This document shows, one piece after another, positions 11,501 to 20,778 of a stretch of 62,438 bases of DNA. The notes beneath the pieces were generated by a model, which worked only from the letters and a program-made list of their open reading frames with translations, made no database searches and was not told the DNA's origin. The stretch spans positions 1 through 62,438 of the forward strand of contig CAJWDP010000016.1 in NCBI GenBank assembly GCA_913030835.1, read 5' to 3'. Position numbers and translations under genes: made by a program. The number at the start of each line of letters is the position of its first letter. The stretch's first letter is position 1. Origin of the DNA: an uncultured Flavobacteriales bacterium. GTDB taxonomy: Bacteria; Bacteroidota; Bacteroidia; Flavobacteriales_D; Parvicellaceae.

Positions 11501-12867
11501 CTGATGGAGTGGTGAAAGAGATTGTAATTGGTCGTGCGGCTGAAATGAGAGTTATTGATGAGGAATCGGGCGCTATAGTCAACACCAATAACATCCCTTA
11601 CGGTTCTGAAATTTTGGTGAAAGGTAAAAGGAAAATCAAAAAAGGCGATGTAATCTGTAGATGGGATCCGTATAATGCGGTTATCCTTTCGGAAATGGAT
11701 GGAAAAGTTGCATTTGATAATATTGAAGAGGGAATCACCTACAGACAGGAGATCGATGAGCAGACTGGTTTTGAAGAGAAGGTGATTATTGAAACCAAAG
11801 ACAAGAAGAAGAACCCAATGATTCGTATTGTTGCTGGTAAGGATGAAACGTTAAGGACGTACAACCTTCCTGTAACTGCTCACATCATGGTGAAAGAAGG
11901 AGCTAAAATCGGTCAGGGTGATATCATTGCGAAAATACCACGTGTTGCAGGAAAAACAGGGGATATTACGGGTGGTCTTCCAAGAGTAACTGAACTTTTT
12001 GAAGCCAGAAACCCGTCGAATCCGGCTGTGGTAGCCGCGGTTGATGGAATCGTTTCGTTTGGAAAAATAAAACGTGGAAATAGAGAGATCATTATTGAAG
12101 CGAAAAATGGTGACGTTAAGAAATACCTGGTTTCTCTTTCTAAGCACATATTGGTGCAGGAAAATGATTTTGTGAAAGCAGGTCAGCCATTGTCTGATGG
12201 TGCTACAACTCCGCAAGATATTTTGGAAATTAGCGGACCAACTGCAGTTCAGGAATACCTGGTAAATGAAATTCAGGAAGTATATCGACTGCAAGGGGTG
12301 AAAATCAACGACAAACACTTTGAAGTGGTTGTTCGTCAGATGATGAGAAAGGTCGAAATTGTAGAGCCGGGAGATACCAAGTTTTTGGAGAAACAAGCGG
12401 TAAACAAATTTGACTTTATGGAAGAAAATGATGAAATCTGGGGCAAAAAGGTTGTTGTTGAGTCTGGAGATTCTGAGAACTGTAAGCCGGGTCAAATTAT
12501 ATCCGCTCGAAAGTTGAGAGATGAAAACTCCGTTCTTAAGAGAAAAGATAAAGCGCTGATCGAAGCGAGAGATGCAATACCTGCAACGTCAAAACCGATA
12601 TTGCAAGGTATTACAAAAGCATCGTTGCAAACGGACAGCTTCATTTCTGCAGCATCATTCCAGGAAACGACCAAAGTATTGAACGAAGCTGCAGTAGCAG
12701 GTAAAGTTGACGGTTTGAGAGGATTGAAGGAGAATGTGATCGTCGGTCACAAAATCCCAGCGGGTACAGGTATGAGAATCTGGCAAAATTTAGTTGTTGG
12801 TTCTCAGGCAGAATACGACCAGCTGGTTGGCTCGTCATCTTCAGAAGAAGCTGTCGTAGAAGGATAA
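8554..12867 (+). CDS. rpoC: DNA-directed RNA polymerase subunit beta'
   Basis: The beta' subunit carries the catalytic Mg2+. The 1437-residue protein has the N-terminal zinc ribbon with Cys66, Cys68, Cys81 and Cys84, the absolutely conserved NADFDGD at 475-481, the trigger-loop/bridge-helix region, and the second zinc site ([11 protein letters not shown]). The length and long domain before the C-terminus are usual for Bacteroidota. The gene ends 12 bases before a strong hairpin terminator. Confidence 0.99.
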   Translation: MAYLKDKKQNSNFKTITISLASPEMILEKSHGEVLKPETINYRTYKPERDGLFCERIFGPVKDYECHCGKYKRIRYKGIVCDRCGVEVTEKKVRRERIGHISLVVPVAHIWYFRSLPNKIGYLLGLPTKKLDQIIYYERYVVIQPGSAMNAEGEPVQKMDYLTEDEYLDILETLPKENQYLDDTDPEKFLAKMGAEALYELLKRLDLDGLSYELRHKASTETSQQRKNEALKRLQVVEAMRDSQKRIQNNPEWMIIKVVPVIPPELRPLVPLDGGRFATSDLNDLYRRVIIRNNRLKRLIEIKAPEVILRNEKRMLQEAVDSLFDNSRKSSAVKTEANRPLKSLSDSLKGKQGRFRQNLLGKRVDYSARSVIVVGPTLKLHECGLPKGMAAELYKPFIIRKMIERGIVKTVKSAKKIVDRKEPVVWDILENVLKGHPVLLNRAPTLHRMGIQAFQPKLIEGKAIQLHPLVCTAFNADFDGDQMAVHLPLGHAAVLEAQILMLASHNILNPANGAPIAVPSQDMVLGLYYITKHRTSTKEHPVAGEGMTFYSSEEVNIAYNEGKLDLHAGIKVKAQDLNEDGELVDQFIETTCGRVLFNEVVPQEAGFINEVLTKKALRDIIGHILKVAGVARTAAFLDDIKEMGYYNAFKGGLSFNLDDIIIPEHKETMVSKATNEVDEVMMNYNMGLITNNERYNQIIDIWTHTNSRLTHDLMSQLKNDQQGFNSIYMMFDSGARGSKEQIRQLSGMRGLMAKPRKSGSSGGQEIIENPILANFKEGLSILEYFISTHGARKGLADTALKTADAGYLTRRLVDVSQDVIITGEDCSTLRGLVAVPLKKNEEIVEPLFDRILGRTSVNDIYHPETEELIIAAGDEFRETQARAIENAGIEEVEIRSVLTCEQRRGVCAKCYGRNLATGRMVNIGETVGVIAAQSIGEPGTQLTLRTFHVGGTASNIADENSIIAKYDGKIEIEGLRTVSKKDADGVVKEIVIGRAAEMRVIDEESGAIVNTNNIPYGSEILVKGKRKIKKGDVICRWDPYNAVILSEMDGKVAFDNIEEGITYRQEIDEQTGFEEKVIIETKDKKKNPMIRIVAGKDETLRTYNLPVTAHIMVKEGAKIGQGDIIAKIPRVAGKTGDITGGLPRVTELFEARNPSNPAVVAAVDGIVSFGKIKRGNREIIIEAKNGDVKKYLVSLSKHILVQENDFVKAGQPLSDGATTPQDILEISGPTAVQEYLVNEIQEVYRLQGVKINDKHFEVVVRQMMRKVEIVEPGDTKFLEKQAVNKFDFMEENDEIWGKKVVVESGDSENCKPGQIISARKLRDENSVLKRKDKALIEARDAIPATSKPILQGITKASLQTDSFISAASFQETTKVLNEAAVAGKVDGLRGLKENVIVGHKIPAGTGMRIWQNLVVGSQAEYDQLVGSSSSEEAVVEG

Positions 12868-12879
12868 TTATTAATGGAT

Positions 12880-12927
12880 AAAGCTCCTCTCGTCATGATG
12901 CGTGATGAGAGGAGCTTTTATTTTTTA
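12880..12927 (+). terminator. Rho-independent terminator after rpoC
   Basis: AAAGCTCCTCTC pairs with GAGAGGAGCTTT, and the stem extends through GTCA/TGAT, leaving a loop of about seven bases. It is followed by TTTTATTTTTT. This is a near-ideal intrinsic terminator. The start codon of the DUF3467 gene lies only five bases after the T-run. Confidence 0.9.
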
Positions 12928-12932
12928 CAGAT

Positions 12933-13247
12933 ATGAGCGAAGAGAATAAAAATCAGCTGAACATTGAGCTTTCAGAAGAAACGGCCGAAGGAACCTATTC
13001 GAACTTGGCAATAATTACACATTCTCCAAGTGAATTCGTAACCGATTTTGTCAGAGTAATGCCGGGAATGCCTAAGGCAAGGGTTCATTCAAGAATTATA
13101 ATGACTCCTCAGCATGCAAAAAGAATGATGAAGGCGTTACAGGACAATTTGCAGAAATATGAGTCGGTTCATGGTCCGATAAAAGACGACGATCCAAGAG
13201 GCCATGCGATTCCATTGAACTTTGGAGGGCCTGCTACTCAAGCATAA
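12933..13247 (+). CDS. DUF3467 family protein
   Basis: A 104-residue soluble protein of unknown function, recognised as DUF3467 from TYSNLAIITHSPSEFVTDF, the MPGMPKARVHSRIIMTP stretch and the following AKRMMKALQDNL helix. In Bacteroidota this gene commonly sits directly behind rpoC. Here a strong terminator separates them with no room for a promoter in between, so it must be read by leak-through or from a promoter inside the rpoC 3' end. No catalytic motif is evident. A role linked to transcription is suggested only by position. Confidence 0.93.
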   Translation: MSEENKNQLNIELSEETAEGTYSNLAIITHSPSEFVTDFVRVMPGMPKARVHSRIIMTPQHAKRMMKALQDNLQKYESVHGPIKDDDPRGHAIPLNFGGPATQA

Positions 13248-13260
13248 CATTACCTTTTAT

Positions 13261-13833
13261 TCAATTTAAATTGTTCGTCTCACGCCTAAACCAGGAATGA
13301 CGTCCAAACTCTTCGATTTCCACGGATTTGTTGTCCGACAAAAAATTGTAATACCCCATTATGAGGTGATGGATATATTTCTTGTAACCTGGAATGAAAA
13401 TTAATGGTCGTAAAATGATCCATAGCGGTCGAGGAATATTTCTATAGCTATTTAGATCAATCTGAACTGTGAATTTAGACTCAGAAGCAGCAATTTTTTC
13501 GTAAACAAAGTGAACGATTATTTGATTTTCCTGTTTCTTCTGCTCTGCGGGTCGAATACTTAAAATCAAACCATTTTGATCGTTCCATTGCTGAACTGTC
13601 CGAATAAATTCTTTGTCATTGATATATGTGAAATGGTCTGAAGAACCGACCCCAACCCATGAAGACGAATCATTGGATTTCACAAAAGGGTTAACATGTA
13701 TAAGGTATCCTGGTTTGGAAAGCAGTTCCCATATTTTGCTCGTCGGAACGGGAATCTTATGGGTCCCCGAAATCGACAGCATTTTTCTAGATTTCGAATT
13801 AATTTTCCACTCTATGTTCTTCGGATCGATCAA
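13261..13833 (-). CDS. SRPBCC-fold (START/polyketide-cyclase-like) protein
   Basis: A 190-residue protein without signal peptide or membrane segment. The pattern GTHKIPVPTSKIWELLSKPGYLIHVNPFV near the N-terminus (amphipathic strand, then helix with W and L), a beta-rich centre and a long C-terminal helix (KYIHHLIMGYYNFL) fits the SRPBCC ligand-binding fold. The ligand is unknown. An internal Met at residue 18 is an alternative start. It diverges from the JmjC-type gene with 51 bases between the starts, so the two could share a control region, and it converges with DUF3467. Confidence 0.7.
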   Translation of the reverse strand: MIDPKNIEWKINSKSRKMLSISGTHKIPVPTSKIWELLSKPGYLIHVNPFVKSNDSSSWVGVGSSDHFTYINDKEFIRTVQQWNDQNGLILSIRPAEQKKQENQIIVHFVYEKIAASESKFTVQIDLNSYRNIPRPLWIILRPLIFIPGYKKYIHHLIMGYYNFLSDNKSVEIEEFGRHSWFRRETNNLN

Positions 13834-13884
13834 AACAACTGAATCACGAACTTATTCTTAAATTGCATAGTAAACAAGTCTTAT

Positions 13885-14964
13885 ATGGCAAGATATTTAA
13901 ATCCGGAATTCAGGAAAATTCCATACAAATGGAGATTTCAATACGGATTTTATCAGTTTTTTGATCATTTTCTAACGCGTGGTTTTTTTTCAAGAGTAAC
14001 GGCGCGCAGCAGAAGCAGACTTTACAGGAAATTGCAGCGGTGGTTAGAACAAGGAGGCGAGGGTAAAATCATTCCTGTTGAACGTAGGTCTGAATTGACC
14101 TACGATGAATTTATGAGGAATTATGTGAAAAAGGGTATCCCTGTTATTCTAACCGGTCAAGCTGCTGAATGGAATTGTACCAAAAATTGGTCGTTGGACT
14201 ACTTCAAAGAATTGCACGGTCAGGATGAGGTACTGTACATGGATCAAGCGCACATCAAGAAAGGCGTTTATAGTGAGACTACTTTAGGTGATGTAATTGA
14301 CAAAATTAAAACTGGTGATAGCGAATATTACAGGTTCTATCCTTTGTTGAAAAGACATCCGGAACACATTCTTGATTTTGACTACAAGTGGATCAGAAAG
14401 AGAAGACTAAAAAGAGGGTTTGGAGAAGCATTTCAGGTCTTTATAAGTGGAAAAAACGGTTATACTGCTTTGCACAACGCAAGTACACAGAATATTTTTA
14501 CTCAGATATACGGAGAAAAGAAATGGATGCTCTATCCGGTAGAATACACGTTTATTGTTGATCCTGATCCTGCCCGTAATGTATACCGGAGCTCGCCGAT
14601 CCGAAACGGACATGTCTTCAATCCGTTTGAGAAGAAGTATGAAGGCCACAGTTTGTATAAGTATATGGATGGATATTCTGTTCATCTGAAGGCAGGGGAT
14701 GTGTTTTACAACCCACCATATATGTGGCATTGTGTGCAAAACCCAACAGAGAGTATTGGTGTCGGGTATCGGTATTTCACCCCTTGGACAGCTTTTAAAA
14801 AGTCACCTTTGTATATGTTTCTTGAATTCTTTGCATTTCGACCGCCGGTGTGGAAGTCATGGAAAAATTACAACGACATTAATATTATCCACCTCGCTGA
14901 AAGCGGGCAGCTGAAGAAAATTGCAAAAGAAAGAGGAGTTAAGGAGCTTAAGACCACAGTATAA
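13885..14964 (+). CDS. JmjC/cupin_8 family protein with HxA motif
   Basis: A 359-residue cytosolic protein with the cupin_8 (JmjC-like) Fe(II)/2-oxoglutarate oxygenase layout. It has an N-terminal helix-rich part, PVILTGQAAEW at about 86-96, the first metal strand TALHNASTQNIF, GEKKWMLYP at 210-218, and the distal strand GDVFYNPPYMWHCV with His282. The usual facial triad H-x-D/E...H reads His197-Asn198-Ala199...His282, so the acidic iron ligand is replaced by Ala. Some cupin_8 relatives share such motifs, and in Fe/2OG halogenases the same replacement opens a halide site. Substrate unknown. It lies alone between divergent and downstream genes. A run of eight Ts at 13983-13990 is within the frame. 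Confidence 0.8.
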   Translation: MARYLNPEFRKIPYKWRFQYGFYQFFDHFLTRGFFSRVTARSRSRLYRKLQRWLEQGGEGKIIPVERRSELTYDEFMRNYVKKGIPVILTGQAAEWNCTKNWSLDYFKELHGQDEVLYMDQAHIKKGVYSETTLGDVIDKIKTGDSEYYRFYPLLKRHPEHILDFDYKWIRKRRLKRGFGEAFQVFISGKNGYTALHNASTQNIFTQIYGEKKWMLYPVEYTFIVDPDPARNVYRSSPIRNGHVFNPFEKKYEGHSLYKYMDGYSVHLKAGDVFYNPPYMWHCVQNPTESIGVGYRYFTPWTAFKKSPLYMFLEFFAFRPPVWKSWKNYNDINIIHLAESGQLKKIAKERGVKELKTTV

Positions 14965-15032
14965 GCCTGAGGCAACGGTCTGGTTGCACAAAATCAGTTA
15001 ATTGTTAATAAAATTCAAACAATTGGAACAAA

Positions 15033-15063
15033 AAAAAAGTAGCTATTCAAACCAATAAGTTTA
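15033..15063 (+). promoter_or_regulatory. Candidate Bacteroidota-type promoter for carB
   Basis: TTG at 15033-15035 is followed, after 20 bases, by TAAGTTTA at 15056-15063. This is close to the Bacteroidota primary-sigma consensus TTG-N19-21-TAnnTTTG, with one mismatch in the last base. It lies about 95 bases upstream of the preferred carB start, and the spacer is A-rich. Confidence 0.4.
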
Positions 15064-15158
15064 ACTTCGTGGCCTAATGAAGTCAAGGGAACTTTCATTG
15101 GAGCTAATTGTCAATAATGTGCCTGAACGGGCACGATTCACTCATTTTTTTTCAAGTT

Positions 15159-17978
15159 ATGCCGAAAGATAATAGTATCAAATCGATATTAATTATTGGT
15201 AGCGGACCTATAGTAATAGGCCAGGCCTGCGAATTCGATTATTCAGGATCTCAAGCGTCTAGATCGCTTAGAGACGAAGGAATTGAAGTAACACTTATCA
15301 ATTCCAATCCAGCGACAATTATGACCGATAAGGTAGTCGCGGACAACATTTATTTGAAACCACTGGAACCGGAATCTATTGTCGAAATTCTGGAAAAGCA
15401 TCCCAATACCGACGCTGTCCTACCAACTATGGGAGGCCAAACGGCATTGAACTTGGCCATGAAGTGCGATGAGATGGGAATTTGGGATGAGTTTGGTGTT
15501 AAAATGATCGGAGTTGACATCGATGCGATCAACATTACGGAAGATAGAGAACAGTTCAGGGAACTGATGAATCAGATGGGAATTCCTATGGCACCCCAAA
15601 GAACTGCAAAGTCATTTCTTGAAGGAAAAGAAATTGCTCAGGAATTTGGATATCCGCTTTGCATTCGAGCTTCTTTTACGCTAGGTGGCGCAGGTGCAAC
15701 TTTTGTCCACAACGAAGATGAATTTGATGAGGCACTTACAGCTGGTTTGCACACCTCACCAATTCATCAGGTGATGATCGATAAGGCCTTGGTTGGCTGG
15801 AAAGAATTTGAGTTGGAGCTATTACGAGATTCCAATGATAACGTGACCATCATCTGTTCTATTGAGAACTTCGATCCAATGGGAATTCATACTGGGGATT
15901 CAATTACGGTAGCACCGGCTATGACACTTTCTGATAGCACTTACCAGAAGATGAGAGACATGGCGATCAGGATGATGAGAAAAATTGGTGATTTCGCAGG
16001 TGGTTGTAACGTTCAGTTTGCTGTAAGCGATGACGAAAAAGAAGAAATCATCGCGATCGAAATCAATCCAAGGGTTTCCCGATCTTCTGCTCTTGCTTCT
16101 AAAGCAACAGGTTATCCGATTGCAAAAATTGCTTCAAAGCTGGCAATTGGATATCATCTGGATGAGCTGGACAACCAAATTACCAAATCAACTTCGGCCT
16201 TTTTTGAACCAACGCTTGATTACGTGATTGTGAAAATCCCAAGATGGAATTTCAATAAATTTCCAGGTTCGAACAGGGAGCTAGGACTTCAGATGAAAGC
16301 AGTTGGGGAAGTCATGGGTATTGGAAGATCTTTCCAGGAAGCACTGCAAAAAGCATGTCAATCTCTGGAAATAGGAAGAAATGGTCTAGGTGCTGATGGG
16401 AGAGAACTGAGAAATCAGGATCAGATTTTACACAGTTTGGAAAGACCCAGCTGGAACAGGCTATTCCACATCTATGATGCTATTAAGCTGGGAATACCGT
16501 TCAAAACGATCAGAGAGAAGACTAGGATTGATGAATGGTTCCTAAGACAGATTGACGAACTGATTCAGCTGGAAGGAACAATCGAAAAGCATACGATTGA
16601 TTCCTTACCGAAGGATCTTTTCTATGAGGCGAAACAAAAAGGGTATGCGGACAGGCAAATTGCTCATTTGGTGAAATGTCTCGAAAGTGAAGTTTTTAAC
16701 AAAAGACACGATCTCGGAATTAAACGAGTCTATAAACTGGTGGATACATGTGCAGCCGAGTTTGAGGCCAAAACACCGTATTACTACTCTACATTCGAAG
16801 ATGAAAATGAATCGATCGTTTCCAACAACAAGAAAATAGTAGTTCTTGGTTCGGGGCCCAATCGCATTGGTCAAGGAATAGAATTTGATTATTCTTGTGT
16901 GCATGGTGTCCTTGCAGCAAAGGAATGCGGGTATGAAACCGTAATGATCAATTGCAATCCGGAAACCGTATCCACTGATTTTGATACAGCAGATAAACTG
17001 TACTTCGAACCCGTTTTTTGGGAACACATTTACGACATTATTCTTCACGAAAAACCGGAAGGTGTCATTGTTCAGCTGGGAGGTCAAACAGCATTGAAAC
17101 TAGCGGAGAAACTGGAACGCTACGGTGTGAAAATAATGGGAACCAGCTTCAACGCGCTAGATCTTGCGGAAGACAGAGGAAGGTTTTCGAACCTACTCAA
17201 GGACTTGGATATTCCATATCCTAAATTTGGAGTGGTAAAAAGTGCTGAGCAAGCACTTGAACTTGCGGCCGAGCTGGGGTATCCGCTTTTGGTCAGGCCA
17301 TCGTATGTGCTTGGTGGTCAGAAAATGAAGATTGTGATCAATGACGATGAACTGGAACATCATGTGGTAGACATTCTTCGAGACATGCCGGATAACCAGA
17401 TATTACTGGATCACTTTTTAGGAGGAGCAATAGAATGCGAATCGGATTCCATCTGTGACGGAGAAAACGTGTACACCATCGGTATCATGCAGCATATTGA
17501 ACCGGCCGGTATACATTCTGGTGATTCGTATGCAGTATTACCTCCTTATAATCTTGGTGATTTGGTAATGGAGCAAATAGAAGAATATACTCGACGTATC
17601 GCTATTGCATTAGAAACGGTTGGATTGATTAACATTCAATTTGCGGTGAAAGACGATAAGGTCTACATTATTGAAGCGAATCCTAGAGCTTCAAGAACTG
17701 TACCTTTCATAGCGAAAGCCTATGACGAACCTTACGTGAATTATGCGGCTAAGGTAATGTTGAAGGACAAGAAAGTAACCGATTTTAATTTCGATCCGCG
17801 AAAAAAAGGGTACGCGATTAAAATCCCGGTTTTCTCTTTCGAGAAGTTTCCGAATGTAAATAAGGAGCTGGGACCTGAGATGAAGTCTACTGGTGAAGCA
17901 ATCCGGTTCATTGACAACCTTAGGGATCCTTTTTTCAGAAAGATCTATTCCGAGCGAAACCTGTACCTGAGCAGATAA
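15159..17978 (+). CDS. carB: Carbamoyl-phosphate synthase large subunit, lacking allosteric domain
   Basis: CarB makes carbamoyl phosphate from ammonia (supplied by CarA), bicarbonate and two ATP, for pyrimidine and arginine synthesis. Two homologous ATP-grasp halves are visible, each opening with a GSGPIVIGQACEFDYSG-type or GSGPNRIGQGIEFDYS motif, joined by the oligomerisation helices. The 939-residue protein stops after the second half (STGEAIRFIDNL...), so the C-terminal MGS-like regulatory domain of the roughly 1070-residue enterobacterial enzyme is absent; this short form occurs in Bacteroidota. ATG 15159 (MPKDNSIKS) is preferred to 15108, whose extra 17 residues are not family-like. carA is not in the window. 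Confidence 0.97.
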   Translation: MPKDNSIKSILIIGSGPIVIGQACEFDYSGSQASRSLRDEGIEVTLINSNPATIMTDKVVADNIYLKPLEPESIVEILEKHPNTDAVLPTMGGQTALNLAMKCDEMGIWDEFGVKMIGVDIDAINITEDREQFRELMNQMGIPMAPQRTAKSFLEGKEIAQEFGYPLCIRASFTLGGAGATFVHNEDEFDEALTAGLHTSPIHQVMIDKALVGWKEFELELLRDSNDNVTIICSIENFDPMGIHTGDSITVAPAMTLSDSTYQKMRDMAIRMMRKIGDFAGGCNVQFAVSDDEKEEIIAIEINPRVSRSSALASKATGYPIAKIASKLAIGYHLDELDNQITKSTSAFFEPTLDYVIVKIPRWNFNKFPGSNRELGLQMKAVGEVMGIGRSFQEALQKACQSLEIGRNGLGADGRELRNQDQILHSLERPSWNRLFHIYDAIKLGIPFKTIREKTRIDEWFLRQIDELIQLEGTIEKHTIDSLPKDLFYEAKQKGYADRQIAHLVKCLESEVFNKRHDLGIKRVYKLVDTCAAEFEAKTPYYYSTFEDENESIVSNNKKIVVLGSGPNRIGQGIEFDYSCVHGVLAAKECGYETVMINCNPETVSTDFDTADKLYFEPVFWEHIYDIILHEKPEGVIVQLGGQTALKLAEKLERYGVKIMGTSFNALDLAEDRGRFSNLLKDLDIPYPKFGVVKSAEQALELAAELGYPLLVRPSYVLGGQKMKIVINDDELEHHVVDILRDMPDNQILLDHFLGGAIECESDSICDGENVYTIGIMQHIEPAGIHSGDSYAVLPPYNLGDLVMEQIEEYTRRIAIALETVGLINIQFAVKDDKVYIIEANPRASRTVPFIAKAYDEPYVNYAAKVMLKDKKVTDFNFDPRKKGYAIKIPVFSFEKFPNVNKELGPEMKSTGEAIRFIDNLRDPFFRKIYSERNLYLSR

Positions 17979-18042
17979 TTTACCCGGCTACAGGATTAGT
18001 CCATATAGATTGCGTATTTTCGGAATCGTTAAATCCAATTCA

Positions 18043-20778
18043 ATGGGAGCCTGGTTTAAGAAAAATTATGTGCATTTCGTTGCGATCGGCATTTTTTTGA
18101 TCGCCTCAATGGTCTTTTATCGTCCGGCATTACAGGGCTTAATACCCCAAATGCATGACATTACCACACACCGTTCAAGCAGCAAAGAGCTGGTAGATTA
18201 CAAGAACATTTCAGGAGAGTCTTCGCTGTGGACGAGCAGAACGTTTTCTGGAATGCCTGCATACCAGATCATGAACGATTATCCAAAGGCAATACCCAAA
18301 TTTTTATTGCATGTGTTGACGCTTTGGCTTCCGTATCCCATCAACATGATGTTTTTACTGATGCTCAGTTTGTACATCCTGTTTATGTGTTTAAAAGTTG
18401 ATCCCTGGTTGGCATTAATTGGTTCGTTGTGTTTTGGTTTCTTCTCACATTTTCTGAACATAATGGGAGCGGGGCATACCTCAAAAACCCATGCAATGGC
18501 CTACATGCCAGCAATACTTGGGACGTTTTATGCGGTGTTTACTCGGAAGAACTATTTGCGGTATGGAATTGCGTTTGCCCTGTTTCTATCGTTACAATTG
18601 TTCGCAAATCATTATCAAATAACGTATTACACGATCATTCTTTTGTCTATTGTTGGAGTATTTCTGTTCGTTTCGGGGCTCAAGAAGGAGTCTGCAGTTG
18701 TTCAAGTCAAAAAGATTGGATTGTTGGGTGTCGGGGCAATCCTTGCATTTATGATCAGCTCACCAAGTATCATACTAACGAATGATTTTGCGAAGCAGAC
18801 CATACGTGGTAAATCTGAGCTGACCATTAACAAAAGTGGAACAGCAATCGATCAGGACGATCCAAATAAATCGGAAGGGCTTCCAAGGGATTACATCACC
18901 GAATATTCCTACGATAAGGGAGAACTAATGAGTCATTTGATTCCAAACTCAATTGAGACGGAAGACCATCAGGATTGGATGGAGCAAATGCAAAGAAAGC
19001 ACCAGGGGGAGTTTTCTGCCCTTTATCAGGCCTACCAGGCGAATGCAGACACTTTGAGAAGGAACAGTGGCATATTTGTTGGGAATTACTTTGGTGACCA
19101 AACCTCTGCCAGACCACACTATATAGGCGCCTTGATGTTCTTCCTTGCTATTTTAGGTTTGATCTATGCGAAAGGCTGGGTCAGGTGGGGGCTATTTTCG
19201 GCATCCATTCTGGCGGTCCTTCTTTCTTTGGGGCAGAATCTTGGAGGATCAATTGAAAACATGTGGCTCACCAACTTTTTTATTGATTACGTTCCAATGT
19301 ATAACAAGTTCAGGGCGGTGAAGATGATACTGGTGATTGTGGAAATTTCCATTCCTGTGTTGGCCATGTTGGGTCTAAATCAAATATTGAAGGACAGAGA
19401 GCAGGCCAATAAGCAGAAGCGAGGATTCATCATTGCAGCTGGCGCAATGGTTCTCTTTTTATTGGCAAATGTTGCTAAACCGGACCTCGTTGCATCTTTC
19501 TTTAGTACGAATGAGGAAATGGTAATTGCCGGATACGGAGACAAGCTTATGATGGAGAATCCTACCGAATTTCAGCTGTTTGATTCAGGAACGGAAATGG
19601 TTCGGGAGAAAAGGGTAGTGGGTTACATGAGTGATGCCTGGCGTGCTTTGCTTTTCGTAGTTTTCGGAGCAGGGATACTATTGCTCTATTTCCTGAAAGT
19701 GATAAAAAGACAGGTAGTCATTCCGGCCATCGGCCTCCTATTGTTAATTGACACAGTTGGTATTGCCTCCCGATTTAGTAAGAATGAGCAGGACCGAAGG
19801 GGCGAATACGTAATGTGGATGAACAAGGACGATCTAAATAATCGTGCTGTTGTTCCAAGCAAGGCAGATTATGATATACTTGCACTGGAGTCGGCTAAAA
19901 TTCCAGATTTTGCTGCAAGAAAAAATCAGATCACGAAAAAACTTAAGGATAAAGGGCTTATTGATGGGATTGCTGACAAAAAGCTGGCCGAGTTCACGAC
20001 ACTAAATTTCAATTCTAATTTCAGGGTCTTCAATTTAGGGAATTCGTTTAATGATGGCCATACTCCCTTCCTGCATAAGGCGACAGGAGGATACAATGCA
20101 GCGAAGTTGAAGAAATTTCAGGAGATCATTGAATTCAGACTATCGGGTGAAAAAAGAAACCTTATGGATCCAAGTGGAACTAAGGTGATGAACATGTTGA
20201 ATACTCAATATTTTTATGCCCCGGACAATCCTCAGACACCACAAGATGAAAGCCAGATGGGAGCGAATCCGTTCGCTTTTGGAAATGCATGGTTGGTGCA
20301 AGACCTTCACAAAGTAGTAAATGCGGATGAGGAAATTTTAGCGATCAATGATGTAGATGTAAGTACTACGGCAATTATCCAGGAAAAGTATCTGAGTAAA
20401 GTTCCGGATTTCAAATACGATTCATCGGGCACCATAACACAGGAGGTACTCGATTATAAACCAAATCACCTGATCTATAAATTCAGTGCAAATGCTGATC
20501 AGTTCGTGGTGTTCTCGGAAATATATTACGCCGATGGTTGGAATGCATACATTGACGATCAACCAGCTGAACATGTTGCGGTCAATTATATTTTAAGAGG
20601 ATTGCACGTGCCGGCTGGTGAGCATACTATTGAATTCAAGTTTGAGCCGAATAAGGCAGCAACCTTAAGTGCAGTAGCTTCCATAGGTGGTTGGTTGTTG
20701 ATCTTGGTTCTTGTAGGGGGTGCATTTTCCCTGTACAGAGATGTAAAGAACCCGAAACAACTAAATGACAACAGCTAA
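18043..20778 (+). CDS. YfhO-family multi-pass membrane protein
   Basis: A 911-residue protein with about a dozen hydrophobic helices in its first two thirds, an extracytoplasmic loop with HDITTHRSSSKEL after the first helix, and a beta-rich soluble segment before a last helix (FVVFSEIYYADGWNAYID). This is the YfhO/GT-C-like organisation associated with adding sugars to cell-envelope polymers from lipid-linked donors. The ATG at 18043 is preferred over a TTG at 18010. The 3' end overlaps the next glycosyltransferase by 14 bases, indicating coupled expression. The exact substrate is unknown. Confidence 0.83.
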   Translation: MGAWFKKNYVHFVAIGIFLIASMVFYRPALQGLIPQMHDITTHRSSSKELVDYKNISGESSLWTSRTFSGMPAYQIMNDYPKAIPKFLLHVLTLWLPYPINMMFLLMLSLYILFMCLKVDPWLALIGSLCFGFFSHFLNIMGAGHTSKTHAMAYMPAILGTFYAVFTRKNYLRYGIAFALFLSLQLFANHYQITYYTIILLSIVGVFLFVSGLKKESAVVQVKKIGLLGVGAILAFMISSPSIILTNDFAKQTIRGKSELTINKSGTAIDQDDPNKSEGLPRDYITEYSYDKGELMSHLIPNSIETEDHQDWMEQMQRKHQGEFSALYQAYQANADTLRRNSGIFVGNYFGDQTSARPHYIGALMFFLAILGLIYAKGWVRWGLFSASILAVLLSLGQNLGGSIENMWLTNFFIDYVPMYNKFRAVKMILVIVEISIPVLAMLGLNQILKDREQANKQKRGFIIAAGAMVLFLLANVAKPDLVASFFSTNEEMVIAGYGDKLMMENPTEFQLFDSGTEMVREKRVVGYMSDAWRALLFVVFGAGILLLYFLKVIKRQVVIPAIGLLLLIDTVGIASRFSKNEQDRRGEYVMWMNKDDLNNRAVVPSKADYDILALESAKIPDFAARKNQITKKLKDKGLIDGIADKKLAEFTTLNFNSNFRVFNLGNSFNDGHTPFLHKATGGYNAAKLKKFQEIIEFRLSGEKRNLMDPSGTKVMNMLNTQYFYAPDNPQTPQDESQMGANPFAFGNAWLVQDLHKVVNADEEILAINDVDVSTTAIIQEKYLSKVPDFKYDSSGTITQEVLDYKPNHLIYKFSANADQFVVFSEIYYADGWNAYIDDQPAEHVAVNYILRGLHVPAGEHTIEFKFEPNKAATLSAVASIGGWLLILVLVGGAFSLYRDVKNPKQLNDNS

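Noticed and set aside
11851-12495. 214-codon open frame antisense to rpoC
   Set aside because: It lies wholly within the well-supported rpoC reading frame and its product looks like the reverse shadow of that gene.
13983-13990. Run of eight Ts in the JmjC-type gene as a phase-variation site
   Set aside because: The frame is intact, and such runs are common in AT-rich DNA; there is no further sign of slippage control.
15108-15158. Longer carB start
   Set aside because: The extra residues do not resemble CarB and the next ATG gives the normal N-terminus.
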